Shown piece after piece: positions 1 through 7,337 of a DNA stretch of 9,244 bases. Each line of letters starts with the position of its first letter. The first letter of the stretch is position 1. The position numbers and the translations under genes were made by a program. Origin of the DNA: Lachnospiraceae bacterium (GTDB lineage Bacteria; Bacillota_A; Clostridia; Lachnospirales; Lachnospiraceae); NCBI GenBank assembly GCA_017960415.1, contig JAGCZE010000370.1:1-9244 (forward strand), in the 5' to 3' direction. Below the pieces are notes generated by a model. The model was not told where the DNA came from. It ran no database searches and saw only the letters and a list, made by a program, of their open reading frames with translations.

Positions 1-185
1 ATCTTCGCGAGAGCATTTCCTACTGATGGCTCATAGCCCATTACCCTTGCTATGTCACGTACTATCGTCTTTGCATGGAAACCCATGTTGGTCTGTATCT
101 TGCTGAAGTTCCTGAACCCGTTACTGTCTGCTTCTGACCGTACCACATCATCTTTGCGGTCGTACTGGTAGTCGATATCAATATC
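1..185 (-). CDS. dnaE: DNA polymerase III alpha subunit (DnaE type), exon 2, partial at window edge
   Basis: This is the continuation of the DnaE-type replicative polymerase begun at 2521-1316, after removal of the group I intron. Read from 185 downwards it is open to base 1 and encodes DIDIDYQYDRKDDVVR and onwards, ending at NALAKI at the window edge. DIDID continues exon 1's RVSMP to rebuild the palm motif, with the first two Asp being the expected metal ligands (E. coli DnaE D401 and D403 by family knowledge). The next segment, FSKIQTNMGFHAKTIVRDIA, matches the conserved stretch that reads QIITFGTMAAKAVIRDVG in E. coli DnaE. Between the two, a divergent SEADSNGFRN replaces the usual YGxDxVA, so the enzyme is not a close copy of a host DnaE. 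The third catalytic Asp, the thumb, fingers and beta-binding region lie outside the window. It has no start of its own and is expressed only after splicing. Confidence 0.9.
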
Positions 186-1315
186 CTTGACACCCTCGGT
201 TTCCCGATATTTAGCTGGCCTATGCCAAGGGGAATAGACTATCTCTTCATAGACTTGATTTGGCCTATGTCATGCACTTCCTGCCGTAACTCATCTTCGG
301 CAGTACTTCCCTTATAGGGAATAGTCGTTACACTTTTAAGGTTGCGTTTGCGTATTTGTTACGTGGAGTATAATTAGATGGTTTCAAATAATACCCATTT
401 GAAGAATATCCGTGTTCCAACATTACTCGCTTTGCTCCACAGTGGATTGATGCGTATATCGCTGCACTGCGCTTGCTTTTACATATTCCTACTAACTCAT
501 GATTTTTGTTATACACTGATGTTTCTATTCTATTTCCACCATTTTCGTTTCGGATATTTCTCTTCGCATATTTTTGATGTTCGCATTCCGGCAATATTTT
601 TAACGCAGTGCCTTTAATCATTTTATATTTTATCGATGAAGAGTAGCTTACATTAAATTGTGCCGATGCGTATTTTGCTGCGTCTTTTAGGGAATCGAAT
701 CTTTTTATTTCTTTCTCACCGAACATCAGTTTACAGGAATAATGGTTTTTAACTGGATTATCTAATATATGACTATACTCCATATTGTATTTTCTGGTAC
801 ACCACTCAAGATTGTCTATATTATTATTCAATGGATCTCTGTCTTTATGATTAACTTCCGGCATGCTGTTTGGATTTGGAATAAATGCCGTTGCTATAAG
901 TTTATGTACCATATACATGCGCCTCTTGCCTGTATCCGTTGTTAGTTTTATCATCAAATACCGACAACTTTTACTGGTGTATGGGTGCAGGCTTTTATTT
1001 GTATCTTTACGAGTAATTGTTCCGTCGCTGCTAATTAAATAGCTTGACAGTCCCTGTATCTCTTTGTGTATTATCATATCTGCCTCCTTTTATTATTGAG
1101 GCAATCGCAACCAAACTTAGCACGGTATCGCCTGCTATCTTTCGAAAGACCGTAGGTTCTCTTCTGAAGCTGCTTCGTCCTTGGGGTATGCCGTATATCC
1201 TGTTGTGACGCTTCATACGGCGGTCTTATTCAACTTCTACCGTTAGCACGATTTATTTATTATAAATCGTACACCCCTGAGTAATAGGGTTCACTATGAA
1301 CGCCCAATATTGTTT
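186..1315 (-). ncRNA. Group I self-splicing intron in dnaE (about 1,130 nt, ORF-bearing, IA-like)
   Basis: Both splice sites follow from pairing. Exon 1 ends AUGCCU (1321-1316) and pairs with GGGCGU (1305-1300), leaving the required U.G at the 5' site. The adjoining CAAUAUU (1312-1306 area) pairs with all seven first bases of exon 2, GAUAUUG (185-179), as P10. The last intron base is G (186). P7 is GACUAU (326-321) with AUAGUC (242-237), inside R-like GUAACGACUAUUCCC and S-like GAAGAGAUAGUC. Between them lie two hairpins in the P7.1/P7.2 position (321-307, and CUGCCG/CGGCAG 303-281) and P8 CAUAG/CUAUG (269-248). A P9-type hairpin UCGG-GAAA-CCGA is at 207-196. GGUUGCGAUUGC (1112-1101) pairs with GCAAACGCAACC (351-340) at 11 of 12 positions, so the endonuclease gene is looped out at P6. 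The P7.1/P7.2 pair suggests subgroup IA. I did not resolve P3 or P4. Confidence 0.93.
328..1077 (-). CDS. Intron-encoded HNH homing endonuclease (NUMOD4-HNH-NUMOD1 type)
   Basis: The 249-aa protein probably cuts intronless dnaE alleles so that the intron is copied in. Residues about 6-55 have the NUMOD4 pattern (YLISSDGTITRK, then a short loop and a second strand). The HNH core follows: H58 in VHKLIATAFIPNP, N76-H77-K-D in EVNHKDRDPLNNN, and N89 in NLEWCT. After it come two NUMOD1-like DNA-binding repeats, about 124-160 (RFDSLKDAAKYAS) and about 194-232 (ICKSKRSAAIYAS). The ATG at 1077 follows AAAGGAGG with a 6-base gap. The stop codon (330-328) lies inside the R/P7 strand of the intron core, and the last codons supply the 3' half of the P6 extension, so protein and ribozyme share bases. 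The family is common in phage group I introns of Bacillota. No catalytic residue seems to be missing. Confidence 0.92.
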   Translation of the reverse strand: MIIHKEIQGLSSYLISSDGTITRKDTNKSLHPYTSKSCRYLMIKLTTDTGKRRMYMVHKLIATAFIPNPNSMPEVNHKDRDPLNNNIDNLEWCTRKYNMEYSHILDNPVKNHYSCKLMFGEKEIKRFDSLKDAAKYASAQFNVSYSSSIKYKMIKGTALKILPECEHQKYAKRNIRNENGGNRIETSVYNKNHELVGICKSKRSAAIYASIHCGAKRVMLEHGYSSNGYYLKPSNYTPRNKYANATLKV

Positions 1316-2521
1316 AGGCATGGATACACGCTCGGGATTTAAAAAGCGCTCAAATAGCAGCCCGTAGCGTATCGGATCTATATCGGTTATACCAAGACAG
1401 TAACACATGGTCGAGCCTGCTGCCGATCCTCTTCCCGGCCCGACCAAGATGCCGTTCTGACGTGACCACATTACGGTCTTTCGGGTATCGAGGAAATATT
1501 CGGCAAATCCCATATTCTTGATTATGGACAGCTCAAATTCAAGATTTTTTATTGCCTGCTCGCGTTCCGCGTGTCCTTCGGGATATCTTACGTCTAAGCC
1601 CTTATATGCTTCGTCTTTAAGATACCCGAAATAATCAGTTCCGTATTCTTTTGGAATGACTACAGTTGGCATTCTGTAATCTGATGGCTTGTCTGCAAAT
1701 TTGAACTCGAATACGCATTTATCAGCTACTTCAACCGTATTATCAAATGCCTCCTGCAAACTCGGGTAGAGCTTGCGCATTTCGGCTTCCGGTCTTACGG
1801 AATAGTTGCCTTTATACACCATACGGTCGGGATCCGATAATTTCTTCTTTGTCTGTATGCACAGCAGGATCTCGTGTGCTTCTGCGTCTTCCTCGTTAAG
1901 ATAATGAACGTCGTTTGTACAGACCAGTTTAATGCCGAGTTTCTGTGAAAGAGTGAGCAGCCCGTAGCTTACGGTTTCTTCATCTGCAAGCCCGTGATTC
2001 TGTATCTCAAAATAATAATCCTCTCCGAACAGATTCTTAAACCACAGAGCTTCCTGTTCTGCCCCGTCCATATCGCCGTGGATTATCAGCTGCGGTACTC
2101 TGCCTGCAACACACGCTGACAGACATATCAGGCCGTCGTGATACTGCTCGAGCAGTTCTTTATCGATCCTCGGTTTATAGTAGTATCCGTCATCACTTGC
2201 GAGCTCGGTCATAGTACACAGGTTTTTATATCCCGTGTCATTCTTAACGAGCAGGATCAGGTGATAATAGTTTCTTCCGTACTCATCGGATTTTCTTTCA
2301 CGCCTGTCGCCCGGTGCCATGTAGAATTCGCAACCAAGTATCGGTTTTATGCCCTGACTCTTGCACTCCGAATAGAATGCCACAAGCCCAGAACATCGTC
2401 CGTGATCGGTGATAGCCATTGCGGGCTGACCGTCCGCTTTGGCTTTTGCGACCATTGGTTTTATCTGCGTCAAGCCGTCAAGTTCGGAAAATACCGTGTG
2501 GTTGTGTAAGTGGACAAACAT
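1316..2521 (-). CDS. dnaE: DNA polymerase III alpha subunit (DnaE type), exon 1
   Basis: Replicative DNA polymerase, N-terminal 402 residues. The PHP domain starts at once (HLHNHTVFSELDGL, residues 4-17) and keeps its metal-site motifs: H6 and H8, ITDHG 37-41, E65 in GCEFYMAP, and NDVHYL 203-208. Metal-dependent proofreading is therefore possible. The palm begins near 300 and has GPGRGSAAGS (361-370), then FLNPERVSMP (393-402). Reading on without splicing adds only 20 intron-coded residues (KQYWAFIVNP...) before a stop at 1253, which would give a polymerase with no active site. The ATG at 2521 follows AAAGGAG about 10 bases upstream and lies 6 bases after the preceding gene's stop. The next genes upstream include a RecD-type helicase, so this is a replication operon. 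The sequence is closer in feel to short Gram-positive DnaE than to PolC, with no 3'-5' exonuclease insertion seen. Confidence 0.95.
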
Positions 2522-2527
2522 TAAGCA

Positions 2528-2689
2528 TCACTCTCCTTTCTGTCCGACCGTTATGCCGGTCTGATATATGGGGATATACCGATCGTTTAGGAGGATAAGC
2601 TTCGCCAGACACAATATCGCCGATGCTATCACAAGAAAGCATGCCGATAAAAGTATCTGTACGGCGTGTTTCTCAGTATTCTTCTCCAT
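2528..2689 (-). CDS. Small single-pass membrane protein, unknown function
   Basis: A 53-aa protein, MEKNTEKHAV... to ...TVGQKGE. Residues about 9-36 form one hydrophobic helix (VQILLSACFLVIASAILC and on), after a short charged N-terminus and before a polar tail with two Tyr. It is more likely a membrane anchor or small inner-membrane protein than a secreted one, as no signal-peptidase site follows the helix. The ATG at 2689 has AAGGTGG six bases upstream and overlaps the end of the 244-aa gene by 17 bases, which suggests translational coupling. The stop is 6 bases before the dnaE start. I do not recognise a family. Holin-like or small regulatory roles are possible but nothing in the sequence shows either. 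Confidence 0.7.
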   Translation of the reverse strand: MEKNTEKHAVQILLSACFLVIASAILCLAKLILLNDRYIPIYQTGITVGQKGE

Positions 2690-3407
2690 CTTTTACCACC
2701 TTTCTGACCCAGGCAGGTCTTTTGATATGGGGATATGCGCATATGATCTCAGCGCTCCGCCCCGAGCTGTCGATACGTCTCGCCAATACCGATTCAAGGA
2801 TATGACATTTTATCGGGCCGTGTTTCCAGTCGTGCCATGTGTGTTTTGCGTATCCGATGCCGATCTCTTTGTCATATTCGTGGCGCAGGATACAATACGT
2901 ATCATCTTCAGCCTTCAGCCACTTATCTATAAACTTCCTGTTTTCCGTGACCAGATTCGTCACAAGGCTTTCGTAATACCCGATGGTAAACTTAGTTGCC
3001 CGCATATAGCCCTCTTTTGTGATCCTGTCGGTCAGCATGCTCTGCGGAAGCGAATTGTTACTCGGCTGCCGCCAGTTATCGGAGAGTACTATCCCCCGCT
3101 CTTCTTTGAACGTCTCGAATTCTTCCCTGCGTATGCGATAACATCCATAAGGGAAGTATTTCTCAATGAGATAGTCGTTCGACAAGACAGAAAGAGGCAG
3201 TATCGGGGGCTTATTGTATCCTCCCTGCTCATCCATGATGTCGGCATAGTACATAAGAGACCCCATATTGCTGATGGTTTCCTCTGACGTTATTATGCAA
3301 CTGTCAGGCAACCTTCCGTGCGGCTCTATGGTATATATCTCGCCTGCGCTATCCAATATCCGGCATAACTTTTCTGCCGCATCATTTCTTAATCTGATCT
3401 TTCCCAT
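2673..3407 (-). CDS. Hypothetical protein, 244 aa, in the replication operon
   Basis: I do not recognise this protein. It is soluble and mixed in charge, with no signal peptide or membrane segment. The N-terminus (MGKIRLRNDAAEKLCRILDS) looks like a short helix. The middle is rich in Tyr and charged residues (YFPYGCYRIRREEFETFKEE), and the C-terminus is basic (PHIKRPAWVRKVVKDGEEY). There is no obvious Cys/His cluster, nucleotide-binding loop or nuclease motif. The ATG at 3407 follows GGAGGA (3420-3415) with a 7-base gap, and that site starts directly after the helicase stop codon. It lies between the RecD-like helicase and the membrane protein plus dnaE, so an accessory role in DNA replication is a guess from position only. 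Confidence 0.8.
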   Translation of the reverse strand: MGKIRLRNDAAEKLCRILDSAGEIYTIEPHGRLPDSCIITSEETISNMGSLMYYADIMDEQGGYNKPPILPLSVLSNDYLIEKYFPYGCYRIRREEFETFKEERGIVLSDNWRQPSNNSLPQSMLTDRITKEGYMRATKFTIGYYESLVTNLVTENRKFIDKWLKAEDDTYCILRHEYDKEIGIGYAKHTWHDWKHGPIKCHILESVLARRIDSSGRSAEIICAYPHIKRPAWVRKVVKDGEEY

Positions 3408-3421
3408 AAGAAAGTCCTCCG

Positions 3422-5584
3422 TTAAGCTGATAGGTACTTAATGTATTTTGGCAACAGAGTTACCCTGTCGTTACTTCTCACCGTGCTGACCGCTTTTTCG
3501 AATCCGTCGTCGCATATGAGCGTGACATCTTCCCTGTCACGGGATATTGCAACATACGGTATGCTCCTGTACAGCATAGCCGAGTAATTATTCGTTATGC
3601 ATGTGATGACTGCTTTAGCTTCGCTACCCTGTGATTTATGTACGGTCATGGCGTAGGCGTGAGTGAGCTGGTCTAACCTTTCGCGGTCGTATTCAACATC
3701 ATTCCCGTTTATGACAGCAGTGACCTTGACAGCTCTGCCATCTACTTCAACGGACTTTATAATGCCGATATCCCCTTTTGATGCTTCGGGCGACTTGCGT
3801 ATTACGTGCATGCATAGGTCGCCCACGCGGTATATCTCATCTCCTACTGTCACTTCCTTTTTGGTCTGGTCGGGCGGGTTGATGATAGACTGGAGATATT
3901 TGTTGAGTTCTATCGTACCGCCTGTGTTCTTCTTGTAGGGAACAAGGAGCATGACGTTTTCCAGTCCGTATTTCTTCACTTTTTCAAGGTATAAATCCCG
4001 CATCAGGTCTTTGCACCTTACAGCATCCGACTCTTTGATAACCTTAAATCCCGTGCCCTCCTCTATATTCGGGTTGCCCTCGTTGATCTTTTTTACATTC
4101 TGGTATATAAGGCTTCCTGCGTCTGTCCTGTATATCTTTGTGAGTCTGATGACCGGAACTATTCCGCTGTTCATGAAATCACGGAGTACAGCTCCGCATC
4201 CGACGGAGGGTAACTGGTCTATATCTCCGACGAATACCATCTGTACGCCTTTCTTCATACAGGACAGCAACTGATCTGATATGGATGTATCCGCCATTGA
4301 GTATTCATCTATGATGACCATGCCTTTTGGCACTACTACGTTCGTTTCTTCATTGTCCCCGAACAGGCCGAGGAACGAGTGTATTGTCGAGGCATCCATG
4401 CCTGCATATTCCGAGAGCTTTCTTGCTGCTCTGCCTGTAGGGGCAAGTAACATACAGTCATTATCACTCGATTGCCGGTATATCTTCGACACGATCTTCA
4501 TGATCTGGCTCTTTCCGACTCCTGGCCCGCCGGTGATGATCGTAATGGGACTTGTAAGAGCAGTTACGACTGCTTTGCGCTGTACCTCGTCAAGGGTGAT
4601 GTGCTCCAGCTTTTCGGCAGCGTCAACTTTTGTATTGATATCACCCTTAAATTGGATCTTTGCCTTTGAAAGCTCCACGAATGATTTGGCGAGCCGCGCT
4701 TCTTTCTCAAACATATATCTCGGGAAGATATACTGGTTACTTCCTTTTGAAGTCTGTATGTTGGTTATATAGACTTCTTTTTCTTTCTGTTGTGATATAA
4801 CAAAAGCACTCAACTCGTCCTTTGTTACCGAATAGCATAACAGGGAGAGTACCATCTTTGCAAACGACTGAAGTTCAACGCCTGTATCGCCGTCAAGCAT
4901 GCCCCTTGAAAACGCCGAGTTCATTGCCGCCTTGATCCTGACGGGGGATTTTACTTCTACGCCCATCTTCAAGGCTATCGGGTCAAATGATTCGAACTGT
5001 ATGTGTAACGGGTGCATGGCGCAATACGGATCTTCCATCACCCTGTTCCGTGCTTCCCTGCCAAACGTCGCTATCAGTTTTGCGCATTGTTCCGCCGTTA
5101 TCCCATACTGGCCGAATTCTTTTGAAAGTTCACGGGCAGCCAAGGTTTCCCGAACCGATTTGGTTATTTTTGCTACGGTGGCTTCACCGATGCCCTTGAC
5201 TTCTTTGAGCCGTTCGGTATGGTTTTCGACTATATCGACGGTTTCCTTGCCGAATGTAGCATATATGCGATCTGCCATTTTGGGTCCGATAGACGGAAAT
5301 AAGCCGCTCGATAAATACCCTGTTATGGATTCTTTATCGTCGGCTACGGACGGCTCAAATGACGTTGCATTGAACGTAAGCCCATATTTTTTATGTCTCG
5401 TGAACTCTCCCATGAACGTATACTTAAGCGCCATGTTCGTTGGGAGGTCATACCCCGCGATCGAAAGCTGTGACGATTCTTGCAAATGTGATATATCCGT
5501 ATCGGATTTAATTCTCAAGACTCGGTATCTTCCATCATTCGAGGTAAAGACAATATGCTTTATCTTCCCTGTTATCGTATCCAT
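3422..5584 (-). CDS. recD2: RecD2-like superfamily 1 (SF1B) 5'-3' DNA helicase
   Basis: ATP-driven DNA helicase of 720 residues, close to the usual RecD2 length. An N-terminal OB-like region (1-80) is followed by helix-hairpin-helix segments (SSGLFPSIGPKMADRIYATF 92-111 and LKEVKGIGEATVAKI 126-140). The motor has a Q-like motif (LDEVQRKAV 331-339), Walker A GGPGVGKS 352-359, Ia LAPTGRAARKL 380-390, the pin-side STIHSFLG 399-406, Walker B VIIDEYSMAD 423-432, III VGDIDQLPSVGCG 452-464, IV LTKIYRTDAGS 481-491, V AYAMTVHKSQGSE 643-655 and VI YVAISRDRE 677-685. All key residues are present, so it should be active. By family it would unwind DNA in repair or at phage replication forks. The ATG at 5584 follows AGGAG with a 7-base gap. 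Its place two genes before dnaE supports a replication role. It lacks RecB/RecC partners here, as expected for RecD2. The gene symbol is by family resemblance only. Confidence 0.93.
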   Translation of the reverse strand: MDTITGKIKHIVFTSNDGRYRVLRIKSDTDISHLQESSQLSIAGYDLPTNMALKYTFMGEFTRHKKYGLTFNATSFEPSVADDKESITGYLSSGLFPSIGPKMADRIYATFGKETVDIVENHTERLKEVKGIGEATVAKITKSVRETLAARELSKEFGQYGITAEQCAKLIATFGREARNRVMEDPYCAMHPLHIQFESFDPIALKMGVEVKSPVRIKAAMNSAFSRGMLDGDTGVELQSFAKMVLSLLCYSVTKDELSAFVISQQKEKEVYITNIQTSKGSNQYIFPRYMFEKEARLAKSFVELSKAKIQFKGDINTKVDAAEKLEHITLDEVQRKAVVTALTSPITIITGGPGVGKSQIMKIVSKIYRQSSDNDCMLLAPTGRAARKLSEYAGMDASTIHSFLGLFGDNEETNVVVPKGMVIIDEYSMADTSISDQLLSCMKKGVQMVFVGDIDQLPSVGCGAVLRDFMNSGIVPVIRLTKIYRTDAGSLIYQNVKKINEGNPNIEEGTGFKVIKESDAVRCKDLMRDLYLEKVKKYGLENVMLLVPYKKNTGGTIELNKYLQSIINPPDQTKKEVTVGDEIYRVGDLCMHVIRKSPEASKGDIGIIKSVEVDGRAVKVTAVINGNDVEYDRERLDQLTHAYAMTVHKSQGSEAKAVITCITNNYSAMLYRSIPYVAISRDREDVTLICDDGFEKAVSTVRSNDRVTLLPKYIKYLSA

Positions 5585-5601
5585 ATGTTACTCCTGTATC
5601 G

Positions 5602-5766
5602 TTATGCGGGTTTCTTGTCGATGATAGACCATACAAATCCGTCCTTGATTATGATCTGGGTCTGCCATACGATTGTTCCCATGCCATCTGTATTGTACAG
5701 AGTTTTTACGTACCGGTCGTTGTCGTGTTTTTCCGGTTTGATTGTGCTGTTCTGAGTGTTTTCCAT
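5602..5766 (-). CDS. Hypothetical protein, 54 aa
   Basis: Unrecognised small protein, MENTQNSTIK... to ...WSIIDKKPA. The first half is polar (KPEKHDNDRYVKTLYN). The second looks like alternating beta strands (MGTIVWQTQIIIKDGFVWSI). I chose the ATG at 5766 because AGAGGGG lies 6 to 7 bases upstream and the start follows the previous stop by 11 bases. An in-frame ATG ten codons earlier (5796) would overlap the upstream gene and has no ribosome site. The stop lies 17 bases before the helicase start. A 77-codon open frame on the same strand covers the region in another frame, but it lacks a ribosome site and its composition (GKHTNKRGKYGKHSEQHNQ) is that of a shadow frame. Confidence 0.65.
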   Translation of the reverse strand: MENTQNSTIKPEKHDNDRYVKTLYNTDGMGTIVWQTQIIIKDGFVWSIIDKKPA

Positions 5767-5777
5767 ATTTGCCCCTC

Positions 5778-6155
5778 TTATTTGTATGTTTTCCATTTGC
5801 CGTTTTCGAACACGTACACATAATTCAGATCCTGTTCGAGCATATTTTCGATTGTTCTGAAGAAACCATGAGCGCCGCTGCCTGCAACTACCTTTCCGTC
5901 ATGAGGATGCTGCAATACCCATCTGTTATTAGCAACCATTACGGCAGTATCTCCATCGTTTACAAATTCGGATATCTGCTTTGGACCAAAGATTGTTGAA
6001 AAGCTATGTAAGGATACGAGCGATCTTACGTCATCTTCGGTTTTGAAGTATTTTTTTAACTCCTGACCAAGACATTCCGGCGAACCGTCATTCCAGTTCC
6101 AAGCGGTGATATAACCTTTCTTTGTGGGGAGTGCGATTATTGCTCTTGTGCTCAT
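5778..6155 (-). CDS. MSTR-type phage hypothetical protein, 125 aa
   Basis: The protein opens MSTRAIIALPTKKGYITAWN, followed by a W-N-D-G-S-P-E core and LGQELKKYFKTEDDVRSLVSL. This resembles small proteins common in phages that begin MSTR(S/A)xI and carry a (Y/W)xHxDGYPExxG segment followed by a helix and an LxxLGDxS-like patch. I know of no assigned biochemical role. Beyond residue 50 come FSTIFGPKQISEFVNDGD and a beta-rich tail with Trp and Tyr residues (WVLQHPHDGKVV, YVYVFENGKWKTYK). No catalytic motif is evident. The ATG at 6155 follows AAAGGA with an 8-base gap, 18 bases after the preceding gene's stop. Assignment to that broad family rests on the N-terminal pattern and is moderately sure. 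The gene itself is well supported. Confidence 0.85.
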   Translation of the reverse strand: MSTRAIIALPTKKGYITAWNWNDGSPECLGQELKKYFKTEDDVRSLVSLHSFSTIFGPKQISEFVNDGDTAVMVANNRWVLQHPHDGKVVAGSGAHGFFRTIENMLEQDLNYVYVFENGKWKTYK

Positions 6156-6173
6156 GACGTTATCCTTTCTCTA

Positions 6174-6551
6174 TTACAATCTCTGAATATCTTCTGCGTA
6201 TTCTTTTAATATCGTTTTAGTTTCCTCGTAAACCTTATCGGGAAGCTGGGCGGCTTCGTCTTTTGTAAGCTCGATAATATAATCGCCGTCAGGCAGATCA
6301 TCTCCGGTTACGGACAGATATTCTTTGAACGCATTGCCGTCAGGAACGATGTCCAGATAGATATTGACGAACGAACAGGCATCGTTCTCAATATAATTTT
6401 TCTGTGGATCTTCCAGCCCACAGCGCTCTAATACCTGAGCATAGAAAGAATCGTAGGCTTCAAGAATAAAATCCACATAAGCCTTGCCGTTGTTGTCCAT
6501 TATTTCGGGTTCGTTTATGCCGTATACCTTGCTGAAATCGATTCTGTCCAT
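6174..6551 (-). CDS. Acidic hypothetical protein, 125 aa
   Basis: Unrecognised strongly acidic cytoplasmic protein, MDRIDFSKVYGINEPEIMDN to the C-terminus EYAEDIQRL. It seems mostly helical (KAYVDFILEAYDSFYAQVLE; KVYEETKTILKEYAEDI), with a short GDDLPDGDYIIEL strand segment near residues 80-95. There is no metal or nucleotide motif. The start at 6551 is chosen because AGAGGAGA sits 5 bases upstream. Two in-frame ATGs at 6569 and 6566 would put that ribosome site inside the gene and give the odd basic leader MMKRRK. It follows the 189-aa gene after 33 bases. Small acidic helical proteins in phage operons are often binders or inhibitors of host proteins, but that is only an analogy. Confidence 0.75.
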   Translation of the reverse strand: MDRIDFSKVYGINEPEIMDNNGKAYVDFILEAYDSFYAQVLERCGLEDPQKNYIENDACSFVNIYLDIVPDGNAFKEYLSVTGDDLPDGDYIIELTKDEAAQLPDKVYEETKTILKEYAEDIQRL

Positions 6552-6584
6552 TTTTCTCCTCTTCATCACGAGCGTATGTTTCCA

Positions 6585-7154
6585 TTAAATATACGGAAAG
6601 CAAGCCGCGTATGCCTTTTCGCCAATCTCGGGATCCGTTTCGTATACTCCGCGCACGTATCCGCCAAAAATTGCCTGTTTGTTGGTGCTGTGCTCATCAG
6701 ACCAGCGATCCAGAAAACCAAGCAGATCCAGTCTATCTATCCATTGTCTATAGTCGATTGCGCGGGGATAGTAATACATATCTGCGTCCGTTACGACCGG
6801 AACAAAACCTGCCAAGCTCTCGAATCTTAAGAGAAAGAATTCAAGATTGTCATAAGAGAATTCTGCCGATGCTCTTATGCGGTCATCGAAATACTTTAGA
6901 TTGTTGTTCTTCTTGCTTACCGAATACATCTGCGCAAGCGAGAAAGCTATACAGCATACGAGCTGTTGCAGGTATTTCTTGCCAGCGTTTTTAAGGCCAT
7001 CGTTTAAGTCAGCCATCAGACGAGGGAATGAGCCAAGACAGTTAAACCCGAGTCCAAGTTCGCGGCATACTGTCATACCGTATTCTCGTGTATTTTGCGG
7101 ATTATTCAGATAATCCGTGATGGTCTGTTTATTCCTCAGTTGATCTATCGCCAA
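6585..7154 (-). CDS. Hypothetical protein, 189 aa, likely TTG start
   Basis: Unrecognised protein, helical in appearance: LQQLVCCIAFSLAQMYSVSK (a moderately hydrophobic helix), FSYDNLEFFLLRFESLAGFV and YRQWIDRLDLLGFLDRW. Residues near GFVPVVTDADMYYYPRAIDY carry an acidic, Tyr-rich patch. There is no signal peptide, and the hydrophobic helix holds polar residues, so a membrane location is doubtful. I place the start at TTG (7154-7152): GGGAGGAGGA lies immediately upstream with a 6-base gap, while the in-frame ATGs at 7172 and 7232 have no ribosome site and would overlap the zinc-ribbon gene more deeply. With TTG the overlap with that gene is 26 bases, which fits coupled translation. The product would begin fMet-AIDQLRNKQTITDYLNN. 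Confidence 0.72.
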   Translation of the reverse strand: MAIDQLRNKQTITDYLNNPQNTREYGMTVCRELGLGFNCLGSFPRLMADLNDGLKNAGKKYLQQLVCCIAFSLAQMYSVSKKNNNLKYFDDRIRASAEFSYDNLEFFLLRFESLAGFVPVVTDADMYYYPRAIDYRQWIDRLDLLGFLDRWSDEHSTNKQAIFGGYVRGVYETDPEIGEKAYAACFPYI

Positions 7155-7320
7155 GTGTATTCCTCCTCCCATCTGCCCAGACTTTGAGCGGTGTTGCCAT
7201 TCCGGCATCTTCGAATGCTTCGTCTGTCCCACACTGGTCGCATATCATTGTCTTGTTATCGCATCTTGAAAGGGAAAGCAGTTCTTCTCTCATCTTTCCG
7301 CATCTCGGACATTTAATCAT
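7129..7320 (-). CDS. Small zinc-ribbon protein, 63 aa
   Basis: Two Cys pairs, C4-x2-C7 in IKCPRCGK and C27-x2-C30 in ICDQCGTDEAFED, can bind one zinc ion as a ribbon. C20 is an extra Cys. The layout CPRCG - LSLSRCDNKT - ICDQCGTxEAxED is one I know from many small phage and prophage proteins annotated as hypothetical zinc-finger proteins. Their function is not established, and nucleic-acid or protein binding is the usual guess. The tail (WADGRRNTLGDRSTEE) is polar and overlaps the start of the next gene. The ATG at 7320 follows GGAGG with an 8-base gap and lies 17 bases after the stop of the first gene of the operon. Confidence 0.83.
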   Translation of the reverse strand: MIKCPRCGKMREELLSLSRCDNKTMICDQCGTDEAFEDAGMATPLKVWADGRRNTLGDRSTEE

Positions 7321-7337
7321 TGGTTTGCCTCCGTGTT

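Noticed and set aside
1031..1216. 61-codon minus-strand frame upstream of the endonuclease
   Set aside because: It lies in the folded 5' part of the group I intron, overlaps the endonuclease start and has no ribosome site.
1253..1315. C-terminal 20 residues (KQYWAFIVNP and on) as part of DnaE
   Set aside because: They are read through the 5' splice site. The P1 and P10 pairings and the resumption of DnaE sequence at 185 show these bases are intron.
186..1315. An intein instead of an intron in DnaE
   Set aside because: Inteins are in frame and begin with Cys or Ser. Here the frame stops after 20 codons and group I pairings fit at both ends.
2568..3287. 239-codon plus-strand frame opposite the 244-aa gene
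   Set aside because: The minus-strand gene has a GGAGGA site and fits the operon spacing. The plus frame has neither and runs across two minus-strand genes.
4899..5624. 241-codon plus-strand frame antisense to the helicase gene
   Set aside because: The minus-strand frame has all helicase motifs. The plus frame has no ribosome site or recognisable domain and is the usual antisense shadow.
5588..5821. 77-codon minus-strand frame overlapping the 54-aa gene
   Set aside because: No ribosome site, deep overlap with the upstream gene, and highly polar shadow-like composition. The other frame has AGAGGGG before an ATG.
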